Assembly (NCBI GenBank): GCA_938009115.1
Contig: CALLHZ010000079.1
Span: forward strand, 1-20,191
Reading direction: 5' to 3'
DNA from: an uncultured Clostridia bacterium
GTDB lineage: Bacteria > Bacillota > Clostridia > Peptostreptococcales > Anaerovoracaceae
DNA length: 20,191 nucleotides
The notes beneath the pieces are model-generated. The model saw nothing but the letters and a program-made list of their open reading frames with translations. It was not told the DNA's origin and did not search any database. Made by a program: the position numbers and the translations under genes. Shown here piece by piece: positions 13,618 to 20,191 of this stretch. How positions within the stretch are numbered: the first letter of the stretch is position 1; every line of letters starts with the position of its first letter.

Positions 13618-14403
13618 ATGAAAAAAATCACTGCAATACTCTTACTGCTGGCACTGGTCCTTGCACTCTCGGCCTGTGGCGGGAGCCAGCCGGAATCAGT
13701 TTCCGATCTGGAATATGTTCAGGGCAACGGAAAAATGGTCATCGGCTACACGGTGTATGCCCCCATGAACTATACCGATGAAGCCGGCAATTTTGTCGGC
13801 TTCGACACAGAACTTTCCATGCTCGTCTGCGAAAAGCTGGGCGTAGAACCTGAATTCCTGGAGATCAACTGGGAAACAAAAGAAGTTGAATTAAACGCAA
13901 AATCCATCGACTGCATCTGGAACGGCCTTACCATTACGCCGGAGCGTCAGGAAACAATGGAAATCACCGTCCCTTACGTGAAAAATGCCCAGGTCGTGCT
14001 GATGAAAGCCGGCGCCGATTATACAGACACATCTTCGCTGATCGGAAAGAGCGTGGCAGCGGAGCAGAGTTCTGCTGGCGAATCTACCATCATGGACGAT
14101 GCCAATCTCGCCCAAGCGGTTTACGTACCCAAAACCATGCAAACGGATTGCTTGTTGGAAGTCAAAGCCGGAACGGCAGACGCGGCGGTGCTGGATCTGA
14201 CACTGGCCAAAACGATGACAGGCCCCGGAACAAATTATGAAGACCTTGTGATCGTGGACAGGCTGGCGGAGGAAGACTACGGCGTAGCGTTCCGCAAGGA
14301 CTCGGATCTGTGCGAAGCTGTCAACGTGATTTTCGGAGAACTGACTGCCGACGGCACCATGGCTGCGCTGGCAGACAAATACGGACTGGACCTGGCTGAA
14401 TAA
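13618..14403 (+). CDS. Polar amino acid ABC transporter substrate-binding lipoprotein
   Basis: This 261-residue protein has a signal peptide ending in the lipobox LSAC, then a type II periplasmic-binding fold (PF00497 family). Family segments include GYTVYAPMNYTDEAGNFVGF near the start, CIWNGLTITPERQETM, and the ending DGTMAALADKYGLD. It should capture an amino acid outside the membrane and deliver it to the permease encoded next. ATG 13618 is preferred over ATG 13612 because GGAGG then has a spacing of eight bases, not two. The amino acid cannot be read with confidence. A strong hairpin after the stop may keep this gene's mRNA more abundant than the rest of the operon. Confidence 0.92.
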   Translation: MKKITAILLLLALVLALSACGGSQPESVSDLEYVQGNGKMVIGYTVYAPMNYTDEAGNFVGFDTELSMLVCEKLGVEPEFLEINWETKEVELNAKSIDCIWNGLTITPERQETMEITVPYVKNAQVVLMKAGADYTDTSSLIGKSVAAEQSSAGESTIMDDANLAQAVYVPKTMQTDCLLEVKAGTADAAVLDLTLAKTMTGPGTNYEDLVIVDRLAEEDYGVAFRKDSDLCEAVNVIFGELTADGTMAALADKYGLDLAE

Positions 14404-14433
14404 ATCAAGAAAGGAAACCGGCGACAAGCATCA

Positions 14434-14456
14434 GGGCAGAGGTTCCCCCTCTGCCC
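14434..14456 (+). promoter_or_regulatory. Intergenic stem-loop between binding-protein and permease genes
   Basis: GGGCAGAGG and CCTCTGCCC form a perfect 9-bp GC-rich stem with a 5-base loop (14443-14447). No T-tract follows, so it is not a standard terminator. In importer operons such hairpins commonly protect the upstream message or cause partial termination, giving excess binding protein. That role is inferred here. Confidence 0.6.
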
Positions 14457-14486
14457 TTCGCTGCGCAAAGGCCGGAACGGATCTCA

Positions 14487-15149
14487 ATGACCTTACTGCC
14501 TGTAATCATACAACGTCTCTCCGAAAGCTTCCTCTTGAACGGAAAGCTCTTCGTCCTGACCCTCCTGTTTTCTCTGCCTTTGGGTTTGGTCGTTGCATTA
14601 GGCTCCATGAGCAAGCTCAAAGCGATCCAGGCGCCGGTGCGCACTTTCGTCTGGATCATTCGCGGCACGCCGCTGATGCTGCAGCTGATCGTGATCTTTT
14701 TCGGCCCAGGGCTCCTGGACCTGCCATTTTCCTGGCCTGGCGGCGATGCAGGACGTTTTACGGCGGCTACCGTTGCCTTTGTGATCAATTATGCTTGTTA
14801 TTTTTCCGAAATATTCCGGGGAGGCATCCAAAGCATTCCCGTCGGTCAGTCCGAAGCCGGCCAGGTGCTGGGCATGACAAAGCCGCAGATTTTTTTTAAG
14901 GTCACGCTGCTTCAGGTCATCAAACGCATCATGCCGCCAACAGGAAACGAAGTGATCACGCTGGTCAAGGATACATCCCTGGCGCGCATCATATCAAACA
15001 AAGAAATCATCATGATGGCCGGCGAATATACGAACCAGGGACTTATCTGGCCGCTGTTCGCCACAGGCATCTATTTTCTTGTCTTTGTCGGCATTCTGAC
15101 ACTGCTGTTCGGATGGATCGAAAAGAAACTTGATTTTTTCAGAGCTTAG
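14487..15149 (+). CDS. Polar amino acid ABC transporter permease (HisM/GlnP type)
   Basis: This 220-residue membrane protein has about five hydrophobic segments and the family motifs RTFVWIIRGTPLMLQL, YFSEIFRGGIQSIPVGQSEA (the EAA region) and LVKDTSLA. Its length is normal for a HEAT-type (His/Glu/Asp) permease that works as a homodimer. The ribosome binding site before ATG 14487 is weak, which suits lower expression than the binding protein. The ATPase gene follows ten bases after its stop. Confidence 0.93.
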   Translation: MTLLPVIIQRLSESFLLNGKLFVLTLLFSLPLGLVVALGSMSKLKAIQAPVRTFVWIIRGTPLMLQLIVIFFGPGLLDLPFSWPGGDAGRFTAATVAFVINYACYFSEIFRGGIQSIPVGQSEAGQVLGMTKPQIFFKVTLLQVIKRIMPPTGNEVITLVKDTSLARIISNKEIIMMAGEYTNQGLIWPLFATGIYFLVFVGILTLLFGWIEKKLDFFRA

Positions 15150-15159
15150 GGAGAAAACC

Positions 15160-15948
15160 ATGTCCATATTGGAAGTACGAAATTTGGAAAAAAAATTCGG
15201 CGGCCTCGAAGTGCTCCAGGGAATCGATTTTTCTTTGGCAAAGGGCGAATCCCTGGCGATCATCGGCTCTTCGGGCAGCGGAAAAACTACGCTTTTGCGA
15301 TGTTTGAATTTTCTTGAGCGCCCCGACAAAGGAAGCATCACCGTGAACGGTACAGTGATTTTTGACGCCGGCGATCCCCAGACGCAACGGGATGCGGAGG
15401 TGCGCAAAAAACGCCTGCACTTTGGTCTGGTATTTCAAGGCTTCAATCTCTTTCCCCAGTATACGACGCTGCAGAATGTTGTGCTGGCCCCCAAGCTTCT
15501 GGCAAAGGAGCGGCCCGACTTTGCAAAACGCAAAAAGGAACTGCTGGAAGAAATCGAAGAGAAAGGCCGCACGCTGCTTGGACAAGTAGGTCTGACGGAC
15601 AAGCTGGACGCATACCCGCACATGCTTTCCGGCGGGCAGCAACAACGCGTCGCCATCGCCCGGGCCCTGGCCATGGAGCCTGATATCCTCTGTTTCGACG
15701 AGCCGACGTCCGCATTGGATCCGGAGCTTACGGGGGAAGTATTAAAAGTGATCCGCGCCCTTGCCAGCCGCAACACCACCATGGTGATCGTGACCCATGA
15801 GATGGATTTTGCGCGAAGCGTTGCAGATCGTGTCATTTTTATGGATGACGGCATGATCGTCGAGCAAGGTCCTCCCGAAGAAGTATTCGGAAACCCCAAA
15901 GAAGAACGCACGCGCCAGTTTCTGGCGCGCTACAAAGAGTCCAACTGA
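15160..15948 (+). CDS. Polar amino acid ABC transporter ATP-binding protein (GlnQ type)
   Basis: This 262-residue ATPase has Walker A GSSGSGKT (36-43), LVFQGFNLFPQYT (Q-loop region), signature LSGGQQQR, Walker B ILCFDEP, D-loop SALDPE and H-loop VTHEMDFAR. The combination LFPQYTTLQNV and MDFARSVADRVIFMDDG is characteristic of amino acid importers. An insertion of about 15 residues (KERPDFAKRKKELLEEIEE) sits between the Q-loop and the signature, which is common in the clostridial forms. ATG 15160 is preferred because AGGGAG lies eight bases upstream; the frame is open to 15130 inside the permease gene. It completes the three-gene importer. Confidence 0.94.
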   Translation: MSILEVRNLEKKFGGLEVLQGIDFSLAKGESLAIIGSSGSGKTTLLRCLNFLERPDKGSITVNGTVIFDAGDPQTQRDAEVRKKRLHFGLVFQGFNLFPQYTTLQNVVLAPKLLAKERPDFAKRKKELLEEIEEKGRTLLGQVGLTDKLDAYPHMLSGGQQQRVAIARALAMEPDILCFDEPTSALDPELTGEVLKVIRALASRNTTMVIVTHEMDFARSVADRVIFMDDGMIVEQGPPEEVFGNPKEERTRQFLARYKESN

Positions 15949-15962
15949 CAGAAAATACAAAA

Positions 15963-15988
15963 CTGCATCATCGGTGCCGGCGATGCAG
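15963..15988. terminator. Bidirectional terminator between amino acid importer and cyclase gene
   Basis: CTGCATC (15963-15969) and GATGCAG (15982-15988) form a 7-bp stem. On the minus strand it is followed by TTTTGTATTTT, a good T-tract ending the cyclic-di-GMP operon. On the plus strand it is followed by GCTCTTTT, plausible for the importer operon. The stem overlaps the last codons of the cyclase gene. Confidence 0.6.
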
Positions 15989-17431
15989 GCTCTTTTCCTG
16001 ATACATATTCCGGTCAGCCTGGTTCAGAAGCGCACCGATCTCCTGGTGTGCTTCTTTTTTTGTTGCGGCGCCGATGGACACGGAAACACGGACATCATCG
16101 ATCCGGATGCCTTTCGTGACATTCCGGATACGTTCAAGAAATTCCGAAGCTGATTTTTCCGAAGTTTTCGGCAGCAGGATCACAAATTCATCTCCTCCGA
16201 TCCTGCAGAGGATGTCATCCTTGCGGCACGTTCGCTTCAGCTGATCGGCGATCTTGATCAGCAATTGATCGCCCACGCAATGTCCGTAGGTGTCGTTGGC
16301 CGCCTTCAGATTATCCACATCCAGAGTCGCAACACTGAACGGAAGATTTCGCTCGGTGTCCAGCCGGTGGATGGCATCTTCCAGATATCGCCGGTTATAC
16401 AAGCCGGTGAGCGGATCGCGAAAGCTCCAAAACTCGATCTGGTTTTGCCATTTGATCTGCGCGGTGACGTCTCTGGCTGTTCCTGCAAAACCGATGATTT
16501 CACCGTTCGGATTTTTCAGAGGTGTAACATTGGTGTCGAAATACAGCCACTCACCCTTGCTGTTATGCAGCCGGTATCCTGTCAGACTCTGCCGCTCTTT
16601 GCCGGAGAGCAGCCTGTCTTTCAGCTCGGCCAGCATCAGCAGATCTTCTGTATGAGCGAAGCTCCAATAAGGCTTGCCTACGCACTCTTCCGCGGGGATG
16701 CCCAGCAGGACTTCCCAGGCTTTGGAAAGAAACGTGATCATACCTTCCGGAGACAGCCGGTAAATGATATCGTAGCTGCTGTCAACCAGAAGCTGATAAT
16801 GCTCCTGGCTTTTGCGAAGGACTTCCGTCAGCTTGTTCATGCGCTGACGGTTTTCCTGAAGCGACTGTTCTGCTGCGTTTTTCTTTAAATACAAGCCGAT
16901 TTGGCTGGAAAAGGTCTCAATGATGTCCAGATCCGGATCCGGCGAACGATCATCGATGAATACAGTGAAATCACCGAGGATCTCCTCCTGTGCAAACACG
17001 CGCACGACCATAACCTTACGGATTTTCAAGAGCTTCTGGATCCGCTGCGTGATCCGCCTGGGCAGCTGATCGGGAGACAGCTCGTGAAGATCGTCCACGA
17101 CCCGGATCGACATAGGCGACCGGCTCGAAGGACCGTTGGGGCCCATCGGCCACCGGTGACCTTCGAGTTCAAAGCCGAAGAAGCTGCAAAGGATCTTCTT
17201 GACTTTCTCGCTGGCGTGAAGCGCTTCGGTACGGAAAGTGTCGGTCGTGTTGTCGTAAGTGTTGAAAGCAACGAATCGCACTTCGGAGATCTCAGCCATC
17301 ATACGACAGATTTCCATGTAGTCCGCCGGCCCTTCCCCGGCCTGGATAAAAGTTTTCGAATAGTCGATGATCCTGCGAAGCTTCGATTCCTTGAGCAGGA
17401 TATCGGCCCGCAGGTCATGTTGATCGTTCAT
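15968..17431 (-). CDS. Diguanylate cyclase with GAF-like and PAS domains
   Basis: This 487-residue protein lacks a clear membrane segment. A GAF-like N-terminal domain (about 20-185) leads by a helical linker to a PAS domain (about 208-326, ending GFAGTARDVTAQ) and a GGDEF domain (about 335-480). GGDEF is intact at 412-416, and an RxxD inhibitory site (RKDD, 403-406) lies the standard five residues before it. It should therefore make cyclic di-GMP from two GTP and show product inhibition. The start lies three bases after the upstream stop, with the ribosome binding site AUGAGG made from the end of that gene, so the two are co-expressed. The sensed signal is unknown. Confidence 0.92.
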   Translation of the reverse strand: MNDQHDLRADILLKESKLRRIIDYSKTFIQAGEGPADYMEICRMMAEISEVRFVAFNTYDNTTDTFRTEALHASEKVKKILCSFFGFELEGHRWPMGPNGPSSRSPMSIRVVDDLHELSPDQLPRRITQRIQKLLKIRKVMVVRVFAQEEILGDFTVFIDDRSPDPDLDIIETFSSQIGLYLKKNAAEQSLQENRQRMNKLTEVLRKSQEHYQLLVDSSYDIIYRLSPEGMITFLSKAWEVLLGIPAEECVGKPYWSFAHTEDLLMLAELKDRLLSGKERQSLTGYRLHNSKGEWLYFDTNVTPLKNPNGEIIGFAGTARDVTAQIKWQNQIEFWSFRDPLTGLYNRRYLEDAIHRLDTERNLPFSVATLDVDNLKAANDTYGHCVGDQLLIKIADQLKRTCRKDDILCRIGGDEFVILLPKTSEKSASEFLERIRNVTKGIRIDDVRVSVSIGAATKKEAHQEIGALLNQADRNMYQEKSLHRRHR

Positions 17432-17434
17432 GGA

Positions 17435-19879
17435 TTACCTCATATGCGCCGGCATCCCGCCGGTACGTTCTTCCATCACGGAAAGGAATACTGCTACGAC
17501 ACCGGGGTCAAACTGTGTTCCGCTGTTCGTCCGGATCTCTTCGATGGCCGCTTCGCGGGACATCGCCTTGCGGTAGATACGGTCCTCGGTCATGGCATCG
17601 TATGCGTCCACGACAGCCAGGATCCTGGCAAGCAGCGGAATGGCTTCCTGAAACAGGCCATACGGGTATCCGCTGCCGTCCCAGCGTTCATGGTGCGCAA
17701 GAATGTAATTTGCCACGCCGGCAAGCTCCGGCACCGAGTGCGCGATACGGTAACCGATCTGAGGGTGCCGCCTCATCATGACCCACTCTTCTTCGCTGAG
17801 CTTTGCCGGCTTGTTTAAAACACTGTCACTGATGCCGATTTTTCCAATATCGTGGATCATTGCAAACAAATGAAGCTTGTCCAGCTCGTTTTTCGGCACG
17901 CCCATCCGCGCTGCAATCGCTCCGCAAAGCTCCGCCATTCGCTGGGAATGCGCTTCTGTCTCCTGGCTTCTGGCATACATCGTGGACATGATCGAGGAGA
18001 GGACGGCATTATTTCGGCTCTTCTGCTCAAAAAGCTTGCTGCGCCGCAATGCCTCAGCCGCTTCCTTTTCCACATCCTCCAGTGTCTGAGCGGGATTTTC
18101 CTTGGCGGCAGACCCGATGGCCAGGCTGATTCTCTCCTCATCCCTTTCGCAGGATAAATTAAAAGTATCGATTTCGCTGCGTGTGCGCTCGATCTGTTCA
18201 ATAGCAGCCTGGCCATCCTTTCCGGGAAGAATCGCAGCAAATTCATCTCCGCCGGTACGGGCCAGGACAGCGCCCTGTCCGCAGCTGCGCTGCAGCACTT
18301 TTGCCGTTTCAGTGATCAGGCGATCGCCGGCCTCGTGGCCGAAGGCATCGTTAATGAGGCGAATACCATTGATGTCGCAAATGATCAGAGATATGGGGAG
18401 CATGAGGCTTCCCTCATAGGCTGCCATCCTGGCGTCAAAATATTTCCGGTTGAACAATCCCGTCATATCATCATGCTCATCCATATAGTGGATCCTGTCC
18501 AGGGCTTCTTTCGTTTCGGTGATGTCGACGATGATCCCTTCCAGAGCCTCCACTTCGCCGGCTGCGTCCCATACCGCCTGCCCTACTTCCAGGACCCATA
18601 TGCGCTGTCCGGTGATCGTTTGTATCTGATATTCATAGCGGAACTGCCGTTTGTCACGGATGGCAAAGGACCACTCATCCCAAAGCACCTGCCGGTACTC
18701 CGGGCAAATCAACTCATTAAAAGATATGGCGCTGTTTCCGATCAATGCTTCCGGAGCGTAGCCAGTCATGGCAAGGCAACCCTGAGAAATAAATTCCATA
18801 GTCCAGTCTTTGTCGTGGCGGCACCGGTAGGCGATCCCGGGGATATGGGAAATCAGGAGCGACTTGCTGCGCTCGCTCTCGTGAAGGGCTTCTTCGGCAT
18901 TTTTACGGGCGGTGATATCCCGGCTGACCCCTTGATAACCTGTGGGGGTGCCGTTCGCGTCGCGGACAAAAGAAATATGCATGGACAGCCACAGTTTATG
19001 CCCGTCCGCGTGGAAGTGCTCCACCTCTACGACCCGGGTCCGGTTCGGATCCGTACCCGGCTGCCCTTCCAGATTTATCTCTTCCATAAATACTTGTTGA
19101 AGCATAGCGAGAGAACGGGGCGTCATTTTTTCTTCAACGGGTCGACGTAAATGCGCTTCAGGCGTTTCACCCAAAAGGCGCTCCACAGCGGGGCTGACAT
19201 AAGTGGTCTTCATGTTCAGATCTGCAGTCCAAACCACGTCTGAGATATTTTCGGTGATCCTCCGGAATTTTTCCTCATTTTCACGGACCTCATCCTGATA
19301 TTTTTTGCGGTCCTGCTGATTCATGATCAAAAGGCCGAGGGCCACCGACGCCGGCGGATAGAGCAGCATCACCGGGAGCGCTGTGGTTTGAAACACTTCA
19401 GACCGAAAAGGCTCCGGAAGCATAAAAACACATAATACCATCTGCAAATGAACCAGAAGGCTCATCAAATAGATGCTCAACCATCTGCTTTTATGGAATT
19501 TTGGATGAACATAACGCCGCCAAAACAAGCCCGTGGCCGCGCTGGTAAGGATCGTTGCGATCCCCATGTAAATGCCCACGCCGCCCATGGAGAAGCGCAG
19601 GGCTGCTGCCGCAAAAGCTGCGATGAGCGCCGGGATTTTCCCGATGGTAAGCGCCGTTACACTCAGAAGGATCGTCCGGGTATCGAACACCAGACCGGGA
19701 TACATGGGGTAAGGGATCTTCATGATGGCAAGGCAGATCGCCGCGATGAGCACGCCGTTCACGACCTGTTGGAGCGTCGGGCTTTTTCCTGCCACCAGCT
19801 GGCTGATCTCAAAGACAACAAACAACGCCAGCAGAAGGGATGCGTTGTTCAGAAGGCCGATCCAAAGGTTTCCGGTCAT
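17435..19879 (-). CDS. Membrane 5TMR-PAS-PAS-GGDEF-HD-GYP signalling protein
   Basis: This 814-residue protein begins with a LytS-like 5TM-5TMR sensor (about 5-190; GLVFDTRTILLSVTALTIGK, RFSMGGVGIYMGIA). Two PAS domains (about 205-325 and 340-455), a GGDEF domain (about 465-600, motif at 543-547) and a C-terminal HD-GYP domain (about 630-810) follow. The HD-GYP residues are complete: H644, HD at 676-677, H705, HH at 729-730, GYP at 737-739 and D758. No RxxD inhibitory site precedes the GGDEF motif (GQGA there). It could make and hydrolyse cyclic di-GMP, with the HD-GYP phosphodiesterase probably dominant. ATG 19879 is chosen for GGAGG eight bases upstream; the open frame to 20173 runs through a terminator and promoter and is not coding. 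It heads an operon with the cyclase. Confidence 0.93.
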   Translation of the reverse strand: MTGNLWIGLLNNASLLLALFVVFEISQLVAGKSPTLQQVVNGVLIAAICLAIMKIPYPMYPGLVFDTRTILLSVTALTIGKIPALIAAFAAAALRFSMGGVGIYMGIATILTSAATGLFWRRYVHPKFHKSRWLSIYLMSLLVHLQMVLCVFMLPEPFRSEVFQTTALPVMLLYPPASVALGLLIMNQQDRKKYQDEVRENEEKFRRITENISDVVWTADLNMKTTYVSPAVERLLGETPEAHLRRPVEEKMTPRSLAMLQQVFMEEINLEGQPGTDPNRTRVVEVEHFHADGHKLWLSMHISFVRDANGTPTGYQGVSRDITARKNAEEALHESERSKSLLISHIPGIAYRCRHDKDWTMEFISQGCLAMTGYAPEALIGNSAISFNELICPEYRQVLWDEWSFAIRDKRQFRYEYQIQTITGQRIWVLEVGQAVWDAAGEVEALEGIIVDITETKEALDRIHYMDEHDDMTGLFNRKYFDARMAAYEGSLMLPISLIICDINGIRLINDAFGHEAGDRLITETAKVLQRSCGQGAVLARTGGDEFAAILPGKDGQAAIEQIERTRSEIDTFNLSCERDEERISLAIGSAAKENPAQTLEDVEKEAAEALRRSKLFEQKSRNNAVLSSIMSTMYARSQETEAHSQRMAELCGAIAARMGVPKNELDKLHLFAMIHDIGKIGISDSVLNKPAKLSEEEWVMMRRHPQIGYRIAHSVPELAGVANYILAHHERWDGSGYPYGLFQEAIPLLARILAVVDAYDAMTEDRIYRKAMSREAAIEEIRTNSGTQFDPGVVAVFLSVMEERTGGMPAHMR

Positions 19880-19898
19880 AAGTCTTTCCTCCGTATTA

Positions 19899-19925
19899 CA
19901 CTGCATTATATCAAAGCACTGCATT
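19899..19925. repeat. Direct repeat CACTGCATT x2 over the cyclic-di-GMP operon promoter
   Basis: Perfect 9-bp copies at 19899-19907 and 19917-19925 are spaced 18 bases start to start. One overlaps the -10 box and the other lies in the spacer next to the -35. This is a plausible tandem operator; no regulator can be named. Confidence 0.6.
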
Positions 19926-19933
19926 GCATACAA
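19905..19933 (-). promoter_or_regulatory. Sigma-A promoter (extended -10) of the cyclic-di-GMP operon
   Basis: TTGTAT (19933-19928), a 17-base spacer and TATAAT (19910-19905) preceded by TGA form a strong minus-strand promoter. The start is expected near 19898, giving a leader of about 18 bases carrying GGAGG. Confidence 0.8.
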
Positions 19934-19958
19934 TAGCGCGCGATTCACGAAGGCTGCC

Positions 19959-20003
19959 GCAAAAAGAGGCCGGCTGGGAAATGTCCGGCCGGCCCCTTTT
20001 TGC
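19959..20003 (-). terminator. Strong intrinsic terminator after the glycine-rich protein gene
   Basis: On the minus strand, 20003-19988 (GCAAAAAGGGGCCGGC) pairs with 19974-19959 (GCCGGCCTCTTTTTGC) over 16 bp with a single G-U pair and a 13-base loop. The five T residues close the 3' arm. It lies nine bases after the stop of the right-edge gene and insulates the cyclic-di-GMP promoter. Confidence 0.85.
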
Positions 20004-20012
20004 GATGAAACT

Positions 20013-20191
20013 TTACAGCGACTGCTGCCCGGCCTGGCCGCCGAAGCACCCGCCGGTCCTGTTCTGTCCGCCCCGCCCGAATCCGAAGCTGGCACCCATG
20101 CCGGCGCCGATACGGCCGCTCCCACTTCCATCACAGGTCGCCATATTTTCTTCGATGGCATCCATGATTTCATCCGCTTCCGCCTTCGTCA
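20013..20191 (-). CDS. 3' end of a small glycine-rich protein, possibly DUF2680-like (partial)
   Basis: The last 58 codons of a gene entering from the right edge end in TAA at 20015-20013. The visible part reads TKAEADEIMDAIEENMATCD, then a glycine-rich tail with RIGAGMGASFGFGRGG, GGCFGG and final QQSL. A TKEQAD-type helix followed by a Gly/Arg/Met-rich tail resembles DUF2680 proteins, small and often secreted clostridial proteins of unknown role. That match is from memory and is tentative. The two cysteines (C19 and C48 of the visible part) and the strong terminator directly downstream are clear. The start and any signal peptide lie outside the window. Confidence 0.6.
   Translation of the reverse strand, partial: TKAEADEIMDAIEENMATCDGSGSGRIGAGMGASFGFGRGGQNRTGGCFGGQAGQQSL

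Noticed and set aside
19880..20173. In-frame N-terminal extension of the HD-GYP protein to an ATG at 20173
   Set aside because: It runs through the sigma-A promoter, a 16-bp terminator and the other gene's 3' end in a different frame. ATG 19879 has a perfect Shine-Dalgarno and the family N-terminus.
1..20191. tRNA, rRNA, CRISPR array, insertion sequence or phage attachment site
   Set aside because: By-eye reading found no cloverleaf, regularly spaced repeats, transposase or integrase. A tool-based scan could still find something short.

Overview
The window looks like a contig from an anaerobic Clostridia-type member of the Bacillota. Genes are tightly packed, ribosome binding sites are strong GGAGG types and promoters are sigma-A-like. 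The content is typical of the group: a 2-hydroxyacyl-CoA dehydratase activase, a TM1266/HydE-type locus, a YtrA-type GntR regulator and 5TMR/GGDEF/HD-GYP signalling proteins. Base composition is roughly balanced. The first 49 bases are not biological: they match an Illumina TruSeq adapter with one mismatch, so the leftmost gene is cut by adapter read-through.

Left third (minus strand, read right to left). An acyl-CoA ligase (3583-5313) is followed by a very large CoA-dehydratase activase. The activase appears as two pieces (531-3545 and 50-511) that look like one gene broken by a +1 frameshift. Upstream is a coupled operon of a YtrA-type GntR repressor, an ABC ATPase, an ABC-2 permease and a GIY-YIG protein (7528 down to 5435). 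Its sigma-A promoter carries a 12-bp palindrome at the start of transcription. Both promoters here overlap the terminator of the preceding unit. Further upstream is a decayed pair, DUF2177 fused out of frame to the tail of a DUF1295 gene, plus a 56-residue unknown protein. That unit has its own promoter, which overlaps a Fur-box-like sequence.

Centre (11987 down to 8440, minus strand). This is the most interesting locus. One tightly packed operon encodes a TM1266-family putative iron-only-hydrogenase regulator, a complete SsuA/NMT1-type ABC importer (lipoprotein, permease, short ATPase) and a divergent HydE-like radical SAM enzyme. Its ~110-nt leader has an UNCG-capped hairpin, a terminator hairpin just before the Shine-Dalgarno, and an upstream segment complementary to the terminator's 5' arm. 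This is a full antiterminator/terminator switch and I cannot assign it to a known riboswitch class. Together they suggest RNA-controlled uptake of a small molecule that is then processed by, or supports, a radical SAM enzyme.

Right half. A divergent Rnk/GreA-C-type gene (plus) converges on a corrinoid adenosyltransferase (minus). A plus-strand polar amino acid importer follows (lipoprotein, permease, ATPase), with a strong hairpin after the first gene. It converges on a minus-strand cyclic-di-GMP operon: a membrane 5TMR-PAS-PAS-GGDEF-HD-GYP protein followed by a GAF-PAS-GGDEF cyclase. Perfect direct repeats overlap that operon's promoter. At the right edge is the 3' end of a glycine-rich protein, closed by a strong terminator. 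No tRNA, rRNA, CRISPR array or insertion sequence was recognised.
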